Shown here one piece after another: positions 26,301 to 33,884 of a stretch of DNA of 64,000 nt. The translations under genes and the position numbers were made by a program. Under the pieces are notes generated by a model, which searched no databases, was not told the DNA's origin, and saw only the letters and a program-made list of their open reading frames with translations. Source of the DNA: Bolinopsis microptera (lineage: Eukaryota; Ctenophora; Tentaculata; Lobata; Bolinopsidae); assembly GCF_026151205.1 (NCBI RefSeq), contig NC_087075.1:6466858-6530857 (forward strand), in the 5' to 3' direction. Numbering within the stretch: position 1 is the first letter of the stretch; every line of letters begins with the position of its first letter.

Positions 26301-29300
26301 CAGTCCTCACATCACGTCACCTCACGTCACCTCACGTCACCTCACGTCACCTCACATCACCTCACGTCACCTCACGTCATCTCACATCACCTCACATCAC
26401 CTCACGTCATCTCACATCACCTCACATCACCTCACGTCACCTCACATAACCTCACATCACCTCACGTCATCTCACATCACCTCACATCACCTCACGTCAC
26501 CTCACATCACCTCACATCATCTCACATCACCTCACATCACCTCACGTCACCTCACATCACCTCACGTCACCTCACGTCACCTCACATCACCTCACGTCAT
26601 CTCACATCACCTCACATCACGTCACCACAATAATACCTTCTCAGTTCTCGCCCCTTGCTTGTACACATTAGCCATGGTATCATTGATAATTATACTCTGT
26701 AGACAAAGAACTCATCACATAGACAACTTCAGCAATAACGCTGACTAAGCTGTCTGAGTCCATCACATTCTACCCAATATTTATTAAAGGCGCGATTGTG
26801 GTGACTGTTAAATCATCACATAAAATCCAACCTTCAACAATGTTAGATATCTTAGTTTATGATATCCTTTCTTCTTAATCTTATTGGGTTTGTCATAATA
26901 TTGATTATTTTGGTGACGTCATTAAAACAGTCGCATGAATCGTGTCATTGCAGATCAAACAGCACAGACTCTTCGATCGATGAAGGGATTGGAGCTGAGT
27001 TGACGGATGCCTCTTTACAATCCACCCCGAGCAAACTCTCTCCCGGTAAGAATGCCATCTTGTTAAAGCTGACGTTTTTGTTCGAATGTAGTCTAGACTT
27101 GTGTGTGTATCAATAGATCCTAGACTTATATCTTATCATATCTAAATAGGTCGCACTGTTATTTTGACTGGTCATAAATTCCTCCGTTTCTTTATTATTT
27201 ACATTCAACATTGGCGTTTTCCTGAGTTGACGACCCCATCAAACCATGTACTCATAAGACCTGTTATAAGTTACACAATGTGTGCACCTAACGTTTAATA
27301 TCATCTCCTAATTTGTAAAACAAATTCTAATGTCAGGGTACAAACCATCAACAATGTTTTCATTTCAGAGCCGGAATCTGTAGAACTAAGCGAGGATGTA
27401 ATAGGAAAAGTGAGTTTGGAGGCGTCTTTGCCATCGCCAGACCTTGATGACACGATCCAAGCTCCTGAAACAGAGACTCCGACAAGTACATATAATATTA
27501 TTAGATAATATCGTTAAGTAATGCTTTCGAATAATATTATCAATGAAATACCTCTGTACTCCGGTTCTTGATGGAGTATTGATAAGGCAGTCATAATAAG
27601 ATCTAACACACTTTGATTCTAGCTCGCTGTTAAATCCTTTAATCGTATGTAATGTTTCAGCCAATGTGGCGGATATCATCGAAGACGAAATCCAGCTCGA
27701 AATCGAAGCAGAAATCGAAGCAGAAATCGAAGCAGAAAATCAGGCAACAGTTGAATCGTCTCCTCCGGACTTACCGGAGCCGGAATGTCCCTCACCTGGG
27801 GAAATAGAAAGTGAAGTTGGTATAGAGTTGCTTTCTCCCGACAATCAAGAAGAACTTCGACTAAAGCTTGGCGCAAGTCTCAATGCTACCATATCTGATG
27901 AGATCACTTCTATTCTTGGAGACAATGATCAAGAGGATGTTTCTGCTCTAGAAGCTACTTTAGGTAATGATGTGGACATCAAAGCAGGGCATGAGTGGGA
28001 AGCAGCTGATCCCATTCGAAGTACTTCACTTGAGGCAACCATTCCAGACATTGAAACACCAGCTGTTGAAGTAGAGGTTGAAGCACCAGTTGTTGAAATC
28101 GAAACACCAGCTGTTGAAATCGAAGCACCAGTTGTTGAAATCGAAACACCAGCAGTCGAATTAGAGGTTGAAGCACCAGCTGTTGAAATCGAAACACCAG
28201 CTGTTGAAATCGAAGCACCTGCAGTCGAATTAGAGGTTGAAGCACCAGTTGTTGAAATCGAAACACCAGCTGTTGAAATCGAAGCACCTGCAGCTGTTGA
28301 AATTGAAACACCCGTTGTCGAAACACCAACTTTGGAAGTGGAAACACCAGCAGTCGAATTAGAGGTTGAAGCACCAGTTGTTGAAATCGAAATACCAGCT
28401 GTTGAAATCGAAGCACCTGCAGCTGTTGAAATTGAAACACCCGTTGTCGAAGTGGAAACACCAACTTTGGAAGTGGAAACACCAGCAGTCGAATTAGAGG
28501 TTGAAGCACCAGTTGTTGAAATCGAAACACCAGTTGTTGAAATCGAAGCACCAGCAGTAGAATTAGAGGTTGAAACACCAGTTGTTGAAATCGAAACACC
28601 AGTTGTTGAAATCGAAGCACCAGCAGTCGAATTAGAGGTTGAAACACCAGTTGTTGAAATCGAAGCACCAGCTGTTGAAGTAGAGGTTGAAACACCAGCG
28701 GTCGAATTAGAGGTGGAATCACCAGCTGTCGAGATAGAGACACCAGCCCTCGAAGTTGAAGTACCAACCGCAGAAGTCGAAGTAGAAACACTTAAAGTGG
28801 ACCTTGATGAAACATCAGCTGAGTTAGCAGCGGGTGCGATAGGAATTGCAGCTTCAGGTGCAATTGTTGCTGCTGCTTTGGAGGCTGCATCGACCTCAGA
28901 TATCGAAGTTGAAGTTGAAACACCTGCCTTACAAATAGAAGCGCCAGCTGTCGAATTGGAAGCACCATCAGTCGAGATTGAAACTCCAGATGTCGAAGTG
29001 GAAACACCATCTGTCGAATTGGAAGCACCATCAGTCGAGATTGAAACTCCACATGTCGAATTAGAAACAACTGTGGAGATTGAAACACCGTCTAAAGAAG
29101 TTGCCATTGGACTCACTGCAACTGCTGTCGTCAGTGATGCATTGAATAACGTCTTATCTGAGTCAATGGAGGCAGATATTACGATACCAGCTGTCCAAGT
29201 CGATACATCAGCTCCTGAAATCGAAACACCATCTGTCGAAGTTGAAGTAGAAACACCTAAAGTGGACCTTGATGATACCTCTGCTGAATTAGCAGCCGGT

Positions 29301-31503
29301 GCGATAGGAATTGCAGCTTCAGGTGTAATTGTTGCTGCTGCTTTGGAGGCTGCATCGACCTCAGATATTGAAATCGAAGTTGAAACACCAGCTGTCGAAG
29401 TAGAAACACCTGTCGTCGAAATCGAAGCACCTGCTGTTGAAGTAGAGATTGAAACACCAGCTGTCGAAATAGAAACACCAGCTGTTGAAATCGAAACACC
29501 AGCTGTTGAAATTGAAACACCTGCTTTTGAAGTCAAAACACCAGTTGTTGAAATCGAAACACCAGTTGTTGAAATCGAAACACCAGCTGTTGAAGTTGAA
29601 GCACCTGCTGTTGAGGTAGAGATTGAAACACCAGCTGTCGAAATAGAAACACCAGCTGTTGAAATCGAAACACCAGCTGTTGAAATTGAAACACCTGCTT
29701 TTGAAGTCGAAACACCAGTTGTTGAAATCGAAACACCAGTTGTTGAAATCAAAACACCAGCTGTTGAAGTTGAAGCACCTGCTGTTGAGGTAGAGATTGA
29801 AACACCAGCTGTCGAAATAGAAACACCAGCTGTCGAAATCGAAACACCAGCTGTTGAAATCGAAGCACCAGCAGTCGAATTAGAGGTTGAAGCACCAGTT
29901 GTTGAAATCGAAACACCAGCTGTTGAAATCGAAGCACCAGCAGTCGACTTAGAGGTTGAAGCACCAGTGGTTGAATTAGAGGTCGAAACACCTGCTTTCG
30001 AAGTGGAAACACCAGCGTTTGAAATTGAAACACCAGCTTTTGAAATTGAAACACCAGAATTGACGTCTTATCCTGCAGCTGCTACTGATATTGTTGTGGA
30101 CACTCCAGAAGCAGTTATAGAACTGCCAGATATGGAAGTGGAGGTTGAAACGCCGGAAGTCAGCTTAGAGATTAAAACACCAGTTGTTGAAATCGAAACA
30201 CCAGCTGTTGAAATTGAAACACCAGCTGTTAAAATTGAGACACCAACACTCGTCGTGGACACTCCAGAAGCAGTTATAGAACTGCCAGAAATCGAGCCAG
30301 AAGTCGAACTTGAGGTACCGGAAGTCGAAGTTAAAGTCGCAGCAGATGTCGACGTTCCAGAGGTTGAGATCCCTGTTGCTGCAGCGGTTAATGTCACAAC
30401 CGAAGTTGAAGTTCCTTCAGCTTCAGATGTTAGTTTATCAGGAGGAGAAGGCGATGTAGAATCTTTACCTCCAATCGATGTTACTTTCGCCCTTGAAGGT
30501 GAATACAAATCAGACGGCGAGATGGTTATCCCGGCAATCAAAAATGATCCTATATATAGTGTGTCAACTAAACAGAGGAAATTATCTGTGAGCAGTTCCG
30601 GAGGATCCAGTTCCAAAAAGAGAGTTTCTGTAGCGGCAAGTTCAGGTACCGGCACTGGTAAGTCTATGAAGTCAATAGGAAGCAGCTTCATATCCGGTGG
30701 TGACGAAATCAGCTCCCTGGCAGATGTAAGGATCAGTCACTACTTCCCCTCTATTGATTCTAGATTGGTACTACTCTTGGCGAATATGGATTCTACAAGC
30801 CAAGATTTCGAAACTTCGAAAGAGCAATTTAGAAAGTTCATTGCTAAGAGCGATATCGACTACAGGTGATGATGTTTTTCTTGTTCTTTAGATCTGATTT
30901 TAAGAATTAGTGTTAATAAATTTGACTGATCAAATATTGATTCATTCATTAAACATTTGAATTTGCATCAGATGCACATTTTTACCTGGAATATATTATT
31001 TGCATCACTTAATTTTACATTTATGTTCCAGGTCTGTGAGTTTCCTGAAATGTTGTCAGCTAATGCGCGTGTCTCTTACTGCTGCCAATTTTAAGATTAT
31101 TGGAGCCGGCGAGCACGTTATGTTCGACGACTTACCTTATAAGCTAAAACGAGGCATCTCCAAACTTACCTTGAAAAAGAAGAAGTCAAGCAAGAAAATA
31201 GAAACTATAGATCCTCTCCTGGCTCAGCTTTCAGCAAAAAGTGCCAGCTTGAAAAAAGCAAATACTGCTGATCAACCTCTGTCTAAAAAGCAGATGCAAC
31301 GTCAGAAAGAATTGGGTAACGCCGCCATCAACCTTTACACAGAAGTGATCCAATGTTACCAGAACTACAAAACCATGATGCAGACTGCACAGAGCTGGGA
31401 AGGTGCAAAGTTGGAGCCCAGGTATGGAGACAGTATGGATTATATGCAGGAGGAGGTCATGATGGCTACAATGATTCTCACCGGACAGTGCTCACCGGAT
31501 TAG
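5303..31503 (+). CDS. CH-CH actin-binding protein with giant acidic repeat tail (14 exons)
   Basis: Exons by my reading: 5303-5374, 6545-6679, 6880-6946, 7485-7567, 9395-9504, 9696-9733, 18348-18476, 18620-18718, 18868-19082, 20207-20343, 26954-27045, 27369-27485, 27661-30865, 31032-31503. All phases join and give 1656 aa. Residues 9-119 are a CH1 domain (WLNIQKRSYTNWINE at the start, LILGLMWQLVQ at the end). Residues 160-262 are a CH2 domain (NFKSDWKDGEALCALVD, MSMYLSCF). Both are closest in style to filamin/alpha-actinin actin-binding heads. Residues 263-361 are Lys/Glu-rich and end in a short putative coiled coil. About 440-1400 is the V-E-x-E-T-P-A repeat, then a Ser-rich basic stretch, then a conserved C-terminus. 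The start is the first ATG in the CH1 exon; non-coding exons may lie upstream. Function is inferred: an actin-bound extended acidic linker. Introns hold a nested lipase gene and many minisatellites. That head and tail belong to one gene rests on intron phase only. Confidence 0.72.
5386..5467. repeat. 9-bp tandem repeat in intron 1
   Basis: About nine copies of atatttgag, drifting to catatttga at the 3' end, starting just after the donor of the first coding exon. It explains the Leu-Arg-Tyr runs of the overlapping ORF; the real exon ends at 5374. Confidence 0.85.
7132..7289. repeat. E-box-containing minisatellite
   Basis: About nine copies of ctacccacgtg, grouped in a higher-order unit that also contains tgtcgagatcacaagtagtg. 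Each short unit carries one CACGTG. It lies in the third intron of the CH gene. Confidence 0.8.
8034..8291. repeat. 8-bp (tttgatag)n satellite
   Basis: About 30 copies of tttgatag with a few one-base variants. Since three units make 24 nt, the minus strand reads as an open 8-residue periodic peptide (S-N-Y-Q-T-I-K-L). That ORF is a by-product of the repeat. The array sits in the CH gene intron 7568-9394, which also holds a C tract of about 22 bases near 8453-8474 and an (ag)n tract near 8871-8894. Confidence 0.9.
9975..17829 (-). CDS. Acid lipase (lysosomal/gastric type), 7 exons, nested in an intron
   Basis: Exons on the minus strand: 17829-17604, 16539-16436, 12297-12160, 11970-11734, 11331-11216, 10993-10779, 10165-9975. 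Phases join exactly to give 408 aa, close to the usual length of this family of triacylglycerol/cholesteryl-ester hydrolases. Residues 1-18 are a signal peptide, so the enzyme enters the secretory route. Exon 1 carries the N-terminal lipase segment with TKDGYILQIFR. Exon 2 has VVFLQHGL (oxyanion region). Exon 4 has the nucleophile elbow GHSQG. Exon 6 has the catalytic Asp in GGNDWLG. Exon 7 has the catalytic His in NHDDYLLGMDAP. The whole gene lies inside the CH gene intron 9734-18347. The conserved G-Y-D-V-W motif expected at the exon 2/3 junction is missing: exon 3 starts at an AG inside a transposon end. The copy may therefore be damaged or use a transposon-derived splice site. Confidence 0.85.
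10490..10815. repeat. Triplicated lipase exon end plus cacgtg-rich 17-bp repeats
   Basis: The 3' end of lipase exon 6 with its splice donor (real copy about 10764-10815) recurs about 10487-10540 and 10611-10670 with a few base changes. Between the copies are arrays of a 17-bp unit, ataataagagtcacgtg. Only the copy joined to the rest of exon 6 can encode the Asp-Trp-Leu-Gly segment in a full exon. Confidence 0.8.
12625..12815. repeat. Concentric hairpin cluster
   Basis: An outer inverted repeat (tataacacacataaccccggc near 12629-12650 against gtgccggtgttatgtgttat near 12792-12812) encloses a 13-bp-arm hairpin centred at 12685 (aatttttcccgcg) and another at 12739-12777 with arms aaaataacccc and an inner cgtgct/agcacg stem. 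This looks like a foldback element or subterminal repeat block. Confidence 0.65.
13610..14365 (+). CDS. Internally deleted FLYWCH/MULE-type transposase
   Basis: A single-exon ORF of 251 aa. Residues 1-45 look like the start of a FLYWCH zinc finger (H-N-V-L-Y-D-G-H-L-Y, then Y-W-K-C..C-K-S-R). The usual second half with the His-x-His ligands is missing. The sequence then jumps to the MULE transposase core: a V-D-Y-E-I-A-I-R-N-A-V segment with an Asp expected to be catalytic, then G-C-W-F-H-F-K-Q-S-L-W, and a C-terminal N-I-A-E-G-W-N-S-G-F segment. Compared with FLYWCH-MULE proteins the middle (rest of the finger and first transposase block) seems lost, so it is probably inactive or a non-autonomous derivative. 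Its codon use is more GC-rich than nearby sequence, as expected of a recent arrival. The 5' leader shares the inverted sequence cccggaggggtttataa with 12815-12833. Confidence 0.7.
   Translation: MSSSSIEFIPGRKKGSHNVLYDGHLYHLNRKREDKTYWKCNKCKSRLILVLNELDSYGPFYPQSVLVDYEIAIRNAVSNVWPGTTLRGCWFHFKQSLWRHLQSEGLAADYYAWRLLKPSLPAEMSAFARYFESTWIGTTSTPPLFRHDSWNHHEAAQMLLPRSSNIAEGWNSGFASLVNCHNPSIWKFLECIKREQALTDVKITNILTRKAFKRAAKWEKFDLEMQRMVDDYDNFGDVTEFLKAVGSKILG
15484..15640. repeat. Short gttcgac-type repeats
   Basis: Several copies of (c)tgtagttcgacacg and its complement cgaactagagtg in direct and inverted orientation. Significance unclear. It lies in the second lipase intron. Confidence 0.4.
16088..16214. 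mobile_element. 127-bp MITE with perfect 21-bp inverted ends
   Basis: 16088-16108 is the exact reverse complement of 16194-16214 (ends begin ttaccttacaagacatattt). The core is built of ccgaaaatttcgg-like and ggcggt/accgcc inverted motifs, so the whole can fold into one long hairpin. No coding capacity. It lies in lipase intron 2, close to the acceptor-distal end of exon 2. Confidence 0.75.
21490..21885. repeat. 199-bp tandem duplication
   Basis: Two near-identical copies of about 199 bp, both starting aataacgataaaactct and containing cagctagagaacgctccaac. They differ at only a few bases, so the duplication is recent. No coding potential seen. It lies in the CH gene intron between exons 10 and 11. 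Confidence 0.85.
22939..23545. mobile_element. Nested CAGTGGCGTAACG MITEs
   Basis: A MITE at 23058-23344 has inverted ends cagtggcgtaacg and cgttacgccactg and is flanked on both sides by the 8-bp duplication attcggcg (23050-23057 and 23345-23352). Around it is a related, disrupted copy: a cagtggtgtaacgttgcc end at about 22939, and a second version of the interior (tctctaaaattgaacaaatt ...) at 23353-23520 ending in gccactg at 23543. C tracts near 22970-22995 and 23505-23527 belong to the repeats. The 8-bp duplication fits hAT- or P-type transposases; I cannot decide between them. Confidence 0.8.
23733..23787. repeat. (cacgtgac)n tandem E-boxes
   Basis: Four to five direct copies of the octamer cacgtgac after two copies of ctaacaccacgtga. 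Each unit is a perfect CACGTG E-box. It lies in the CH gene intron between exons 10 and 11. Confidence 0.8.
25250..25311. promoter_or_regulatory. Alternating CRE and E-box cluster
   Basis: Perfect TGACGTCA sites at 25271-25278 and 25293-25300, with a half-type ttacgtca before them, alternate with CACGTG at 25262-25267, 25284-25289 and 25306-25311. The 22-bp spacing equals two helical turns. Such sites bind CREB/ATF and bHLH factors in animals. Whether they act here is not known; they could simply be a minisatellite. They lie about 1.6 kb upstream of exon 11. Confidence 0.5.
26004..26033. promoter_or_regulatory. Second CRE/E-box cluster
   Basis: TGACGTCA at 26004-26011 and 26026-26033 flank CACGTG at 26017-26022, again with 22-bp spacing. 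It is embedded in a repeat that duplicates ccgcggttcagtta and agcagagtgtagttcagtg (about 25960-26080). Confidence 0.5.
26280..26625. repeat. 10-bp (cctcacrtca)n minisatellite
   Basis: About 34 copies of cctcacatca / cctcacgtca with higher-order patterning of the two variants. It explains the Thr/Ser/His repeat ORF over it, which is not a gene. Confidence 0.9.
27661..30865 (+). CDS. Exon 13 of the CH gene: acidic V-E-x-E-T-P-A repeat
   Basis: A 3205-nt exon between a clean acceptor (tgtttcag) and donor (ag/gtgatg), phase 1 in and 2 out. It reads as short units of alternating hydrophobic and Glu residues separated by T-P-A or A-P-A, of 7 aa (VEIETPA) or 9 aa (VELEVETPA). The alternation suggests short beta-strand-like segments broken by Pro, as in the central repeats of AHNAK/periaxin, but here strongly acidic. 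Two Ala/Gly/Ile-rich hydrophobic inserts interrupt it (28818-28893 and 29281-29359). The tail turns Ser/Lys-rich (KQRKLSV, KKRVSV) and ends in a conserved segment, STSQDFETSKEQFRKFI, shared with the second copy. Confidence 0.85.
31032..31503 (+). CDS. Terminal exon of the CH gene: conserved C-terminal domain
   Basis: It encodes 156 residues to the TAG stop. The first part (FLKCCQLMRVSLTAANFKI...) and a Lys-rich stretch are followed by a segment from QRQKELGNAAINLYTEVIQ to the terminal QCSPD that is identical at protein level in the second copy at 45600-46095. It looks mostly helical with conserved Cys, Trp and Tyr. I do not recognise the family. Strong conservation next to a freely drifting repeat suggests a binding domain. 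Confidence 0.85.
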
Positions 31504-32009
31504 ATAGTATTTTGCTGATATTTTAGTTTACTGGAGGTTTCTTTATAGTGCATTCTTCTGTTGTTAGACATACACTGACCAGTGACCTTGATGAAAATTA
31601 TGCAGAACGTCTAGTATTTAAGTAAGATTAGGTTGTAGGTACTTTTTTCAGTGTGAGAAAAATACAAATGCATTGTCATTAAGAACTGACCGCATTGCTA
31701 GTGCCGCCTATAACCCTGTGTTATACCATATTGATAAAAGATTAGGATATTTTTAGATAATTTTTAACCTTCTTAACGAACTTTTTAAGATTGAATACGT
31801 TAAAATGGAAGTAACGGTTCTTGATCAGATTTCTTTTTGACGATTTCAGACATTCTTATAATCATTGTAACTACTTAAACTCTTATGTAATTTTCAGATA
31901 AAGCTTACTTTGCTTAAGTAAGGAGATTTAATTTTAAGGATATTGATTGAATCATTTCACATGTGATTCTTTCATCAAACTGTAACAAGCATGAGGTTAT
32001 TGTAACTTT

Positions 32010-32015
32010 AAATAA
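32010..32015 (+). terminator. Candidate polyadenylation signal of the CH gene
   Basis: AATAAA about 500 bp after the stop at 31503. Others may be used. Confidence 0.35.
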
Positions 32016-33884
32016 ACTTGTGCGTGTGTTAAATGAGATAAGAGGAAAATATTTGCAGAAATCTAAATTGAACAAGCAGGTTCCATTTCCGATGGTCTTT
32101 GATTCTTCGACACTCTACATAAAACCAGATAGTGATTAATCTTTAAAAGATATAGGACTAGAATTTCTGTCTTTTAACGGTGATAGTTTGGACTACACAT
32201 TTTTGGATGCTATTTTCTTTGGTGAATTTAGTCGCCAGACTGCGTAAAAAAGAGTGAAACAATTTTCATTGTAATCATAATGTTAAGGGTTAATGTTTGG
32301 ATTTGAACACATTTTTTGATCGAAAAATCTAAATTTTATTTTAAGAATATAGTACGGATTGAGTTTGACAATTGACATCAAATACAGAATGATTTTTAAT
32401 CATGCATTGCATTAAACATTATCAATAAGAGTTAACAAAGAAGCTTTTTGTTTGTTCTATTTGAATTTCACCCATGAGTGAGTTGGAATGAAATGAACCT
32501 AATACATAATAAAAAGTGCTATACTACTAATTCGCTCGCCCAATTACATTTTAAAGTATTGTGAAATGAGGGCCCTAAGGGTATAAAAGTTGTGTAATTC
32601 GATGTATTTTACGCTGGTTCCGAATCAAATCCATAACATAGCTGGTTTAATTAAAAACAACGCTTGGCCCCGATACGTCTATGAGGAGTAATCATGGGCA
32701 AAAACTGTCTTGGTCACCAGTCACGCGACATGTTAATAAAATTAAAACACAAGCTCGATCGTTTAGATAGAGTTAGGGTTATGATTTAATTAGCTTAGGG
32801 TTATGATTTAATTAGCTTCGGGGTTGTGGTTAAGACATTAGTTCCGTTCCGCTGCAAAACAGTTATATTTATAACCCAGGTAACGTAATAGTTTTTGGGC
32901 GAGCGGAATTATACGAGGCATTACATTACGGATAAAAATCAAATGCTGATCTCGAGTAATACCAAAATAATATCGTAGTCCATATATATTATATATAATA
33001 ATATTAATAAGAGAACACCTTTGTTATATGTCCGATCTTCTTATAATTATATTGTAATTGAGCAACCCTTGAGCTCTCTGTGCATCAACAACCATCCCGG
33101 TTCCACTTAAAATAGATAGATTTTTAAAATTTTAACGCAGGGCCGGCCCTGGGCCTGAGTTCCCTATCCGCATCCTGTATGTTAACGGGTGATACTCGTA
33201 AAATATCTGTTCCATATATTGGACCGTCGACGAGTCCAACTCGGCGCGCGTCCTGGTAGGTTGTAAACCTACAACCTGTATGGGGACCCCATTGTAAGTA
33301 TCCCAGGCCCGGAGCTATGCTAAGTTAAAGTCCATATTAAATCATGGAACTTTCCAGTATTAGCCACAATAATCCAGACAGGACTTACAGTTATTTTCCA
33401 GCCCTGCTTTTAGTCGGCTTTCTCTTTGGTAATGGATGTTTCGGCAACCCCGTACGGTGAATTGTAATACTAATGTTACACATTGCACCAGTCCAGCGGA
33501 GCGCCACGAAGCTCATTAAAACATCCCCAGTGCAAACCCCAATTACCAGCAGTATTAAGAAAGCCGGCTTGAGCCTGATGCTAATTCACCTTAGCCAATC
33601 AGATCACGCTAACAGCCCTCCTAGAACTGGTCCCAGAAACTCGTTGACAGAAATTTCGATTTGAAAAGTTTTGACAAACAAATTTCCTGGGAACAGGGCA
33701 AGCCACTGTTGCCACTTCAAGGCACAAATCTGCTAAAAGATTTCAACACAAATTATAAGGCCTGTGAAGTCTAGAATCCAAAATTCCGGTCCTCCCCGGA
33801 ATCAGAGAGTTTTGACTCAGTAGCCGACGGACAGTTTTAATTCGGAGGATTTTATTCACCTTCTCATCACGATTTGGACGTTTC
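32016..33884. other. Non-coding stretch after the first 3' module
   Basis: AT-rich with no supportable gene. Near 33142 is cagggccggccctggg, a palindromic sequence of the kind found at DNA transposon ends. Near 33245-33275 is a short hairpin (taggttgtaaacctacaacc). Small ORFs are not conserved-looking. Confidence 0.5.

Noticed and set aside
26261-26449. His/Thr/Ser repeat ORF
   Set aside because: Product of the 10-bp cctcacrtca minisatellite.
27929-29752. 607-aa open frame on the minus strand
   Set aside because: It is the antisense of the V-E-x-E-T-P-A repeat. The repeated codons (gaa, aca, cca, gct, gtt) contain no antisense stops in that frame. Sense frame has splice sites and conserved flanks.
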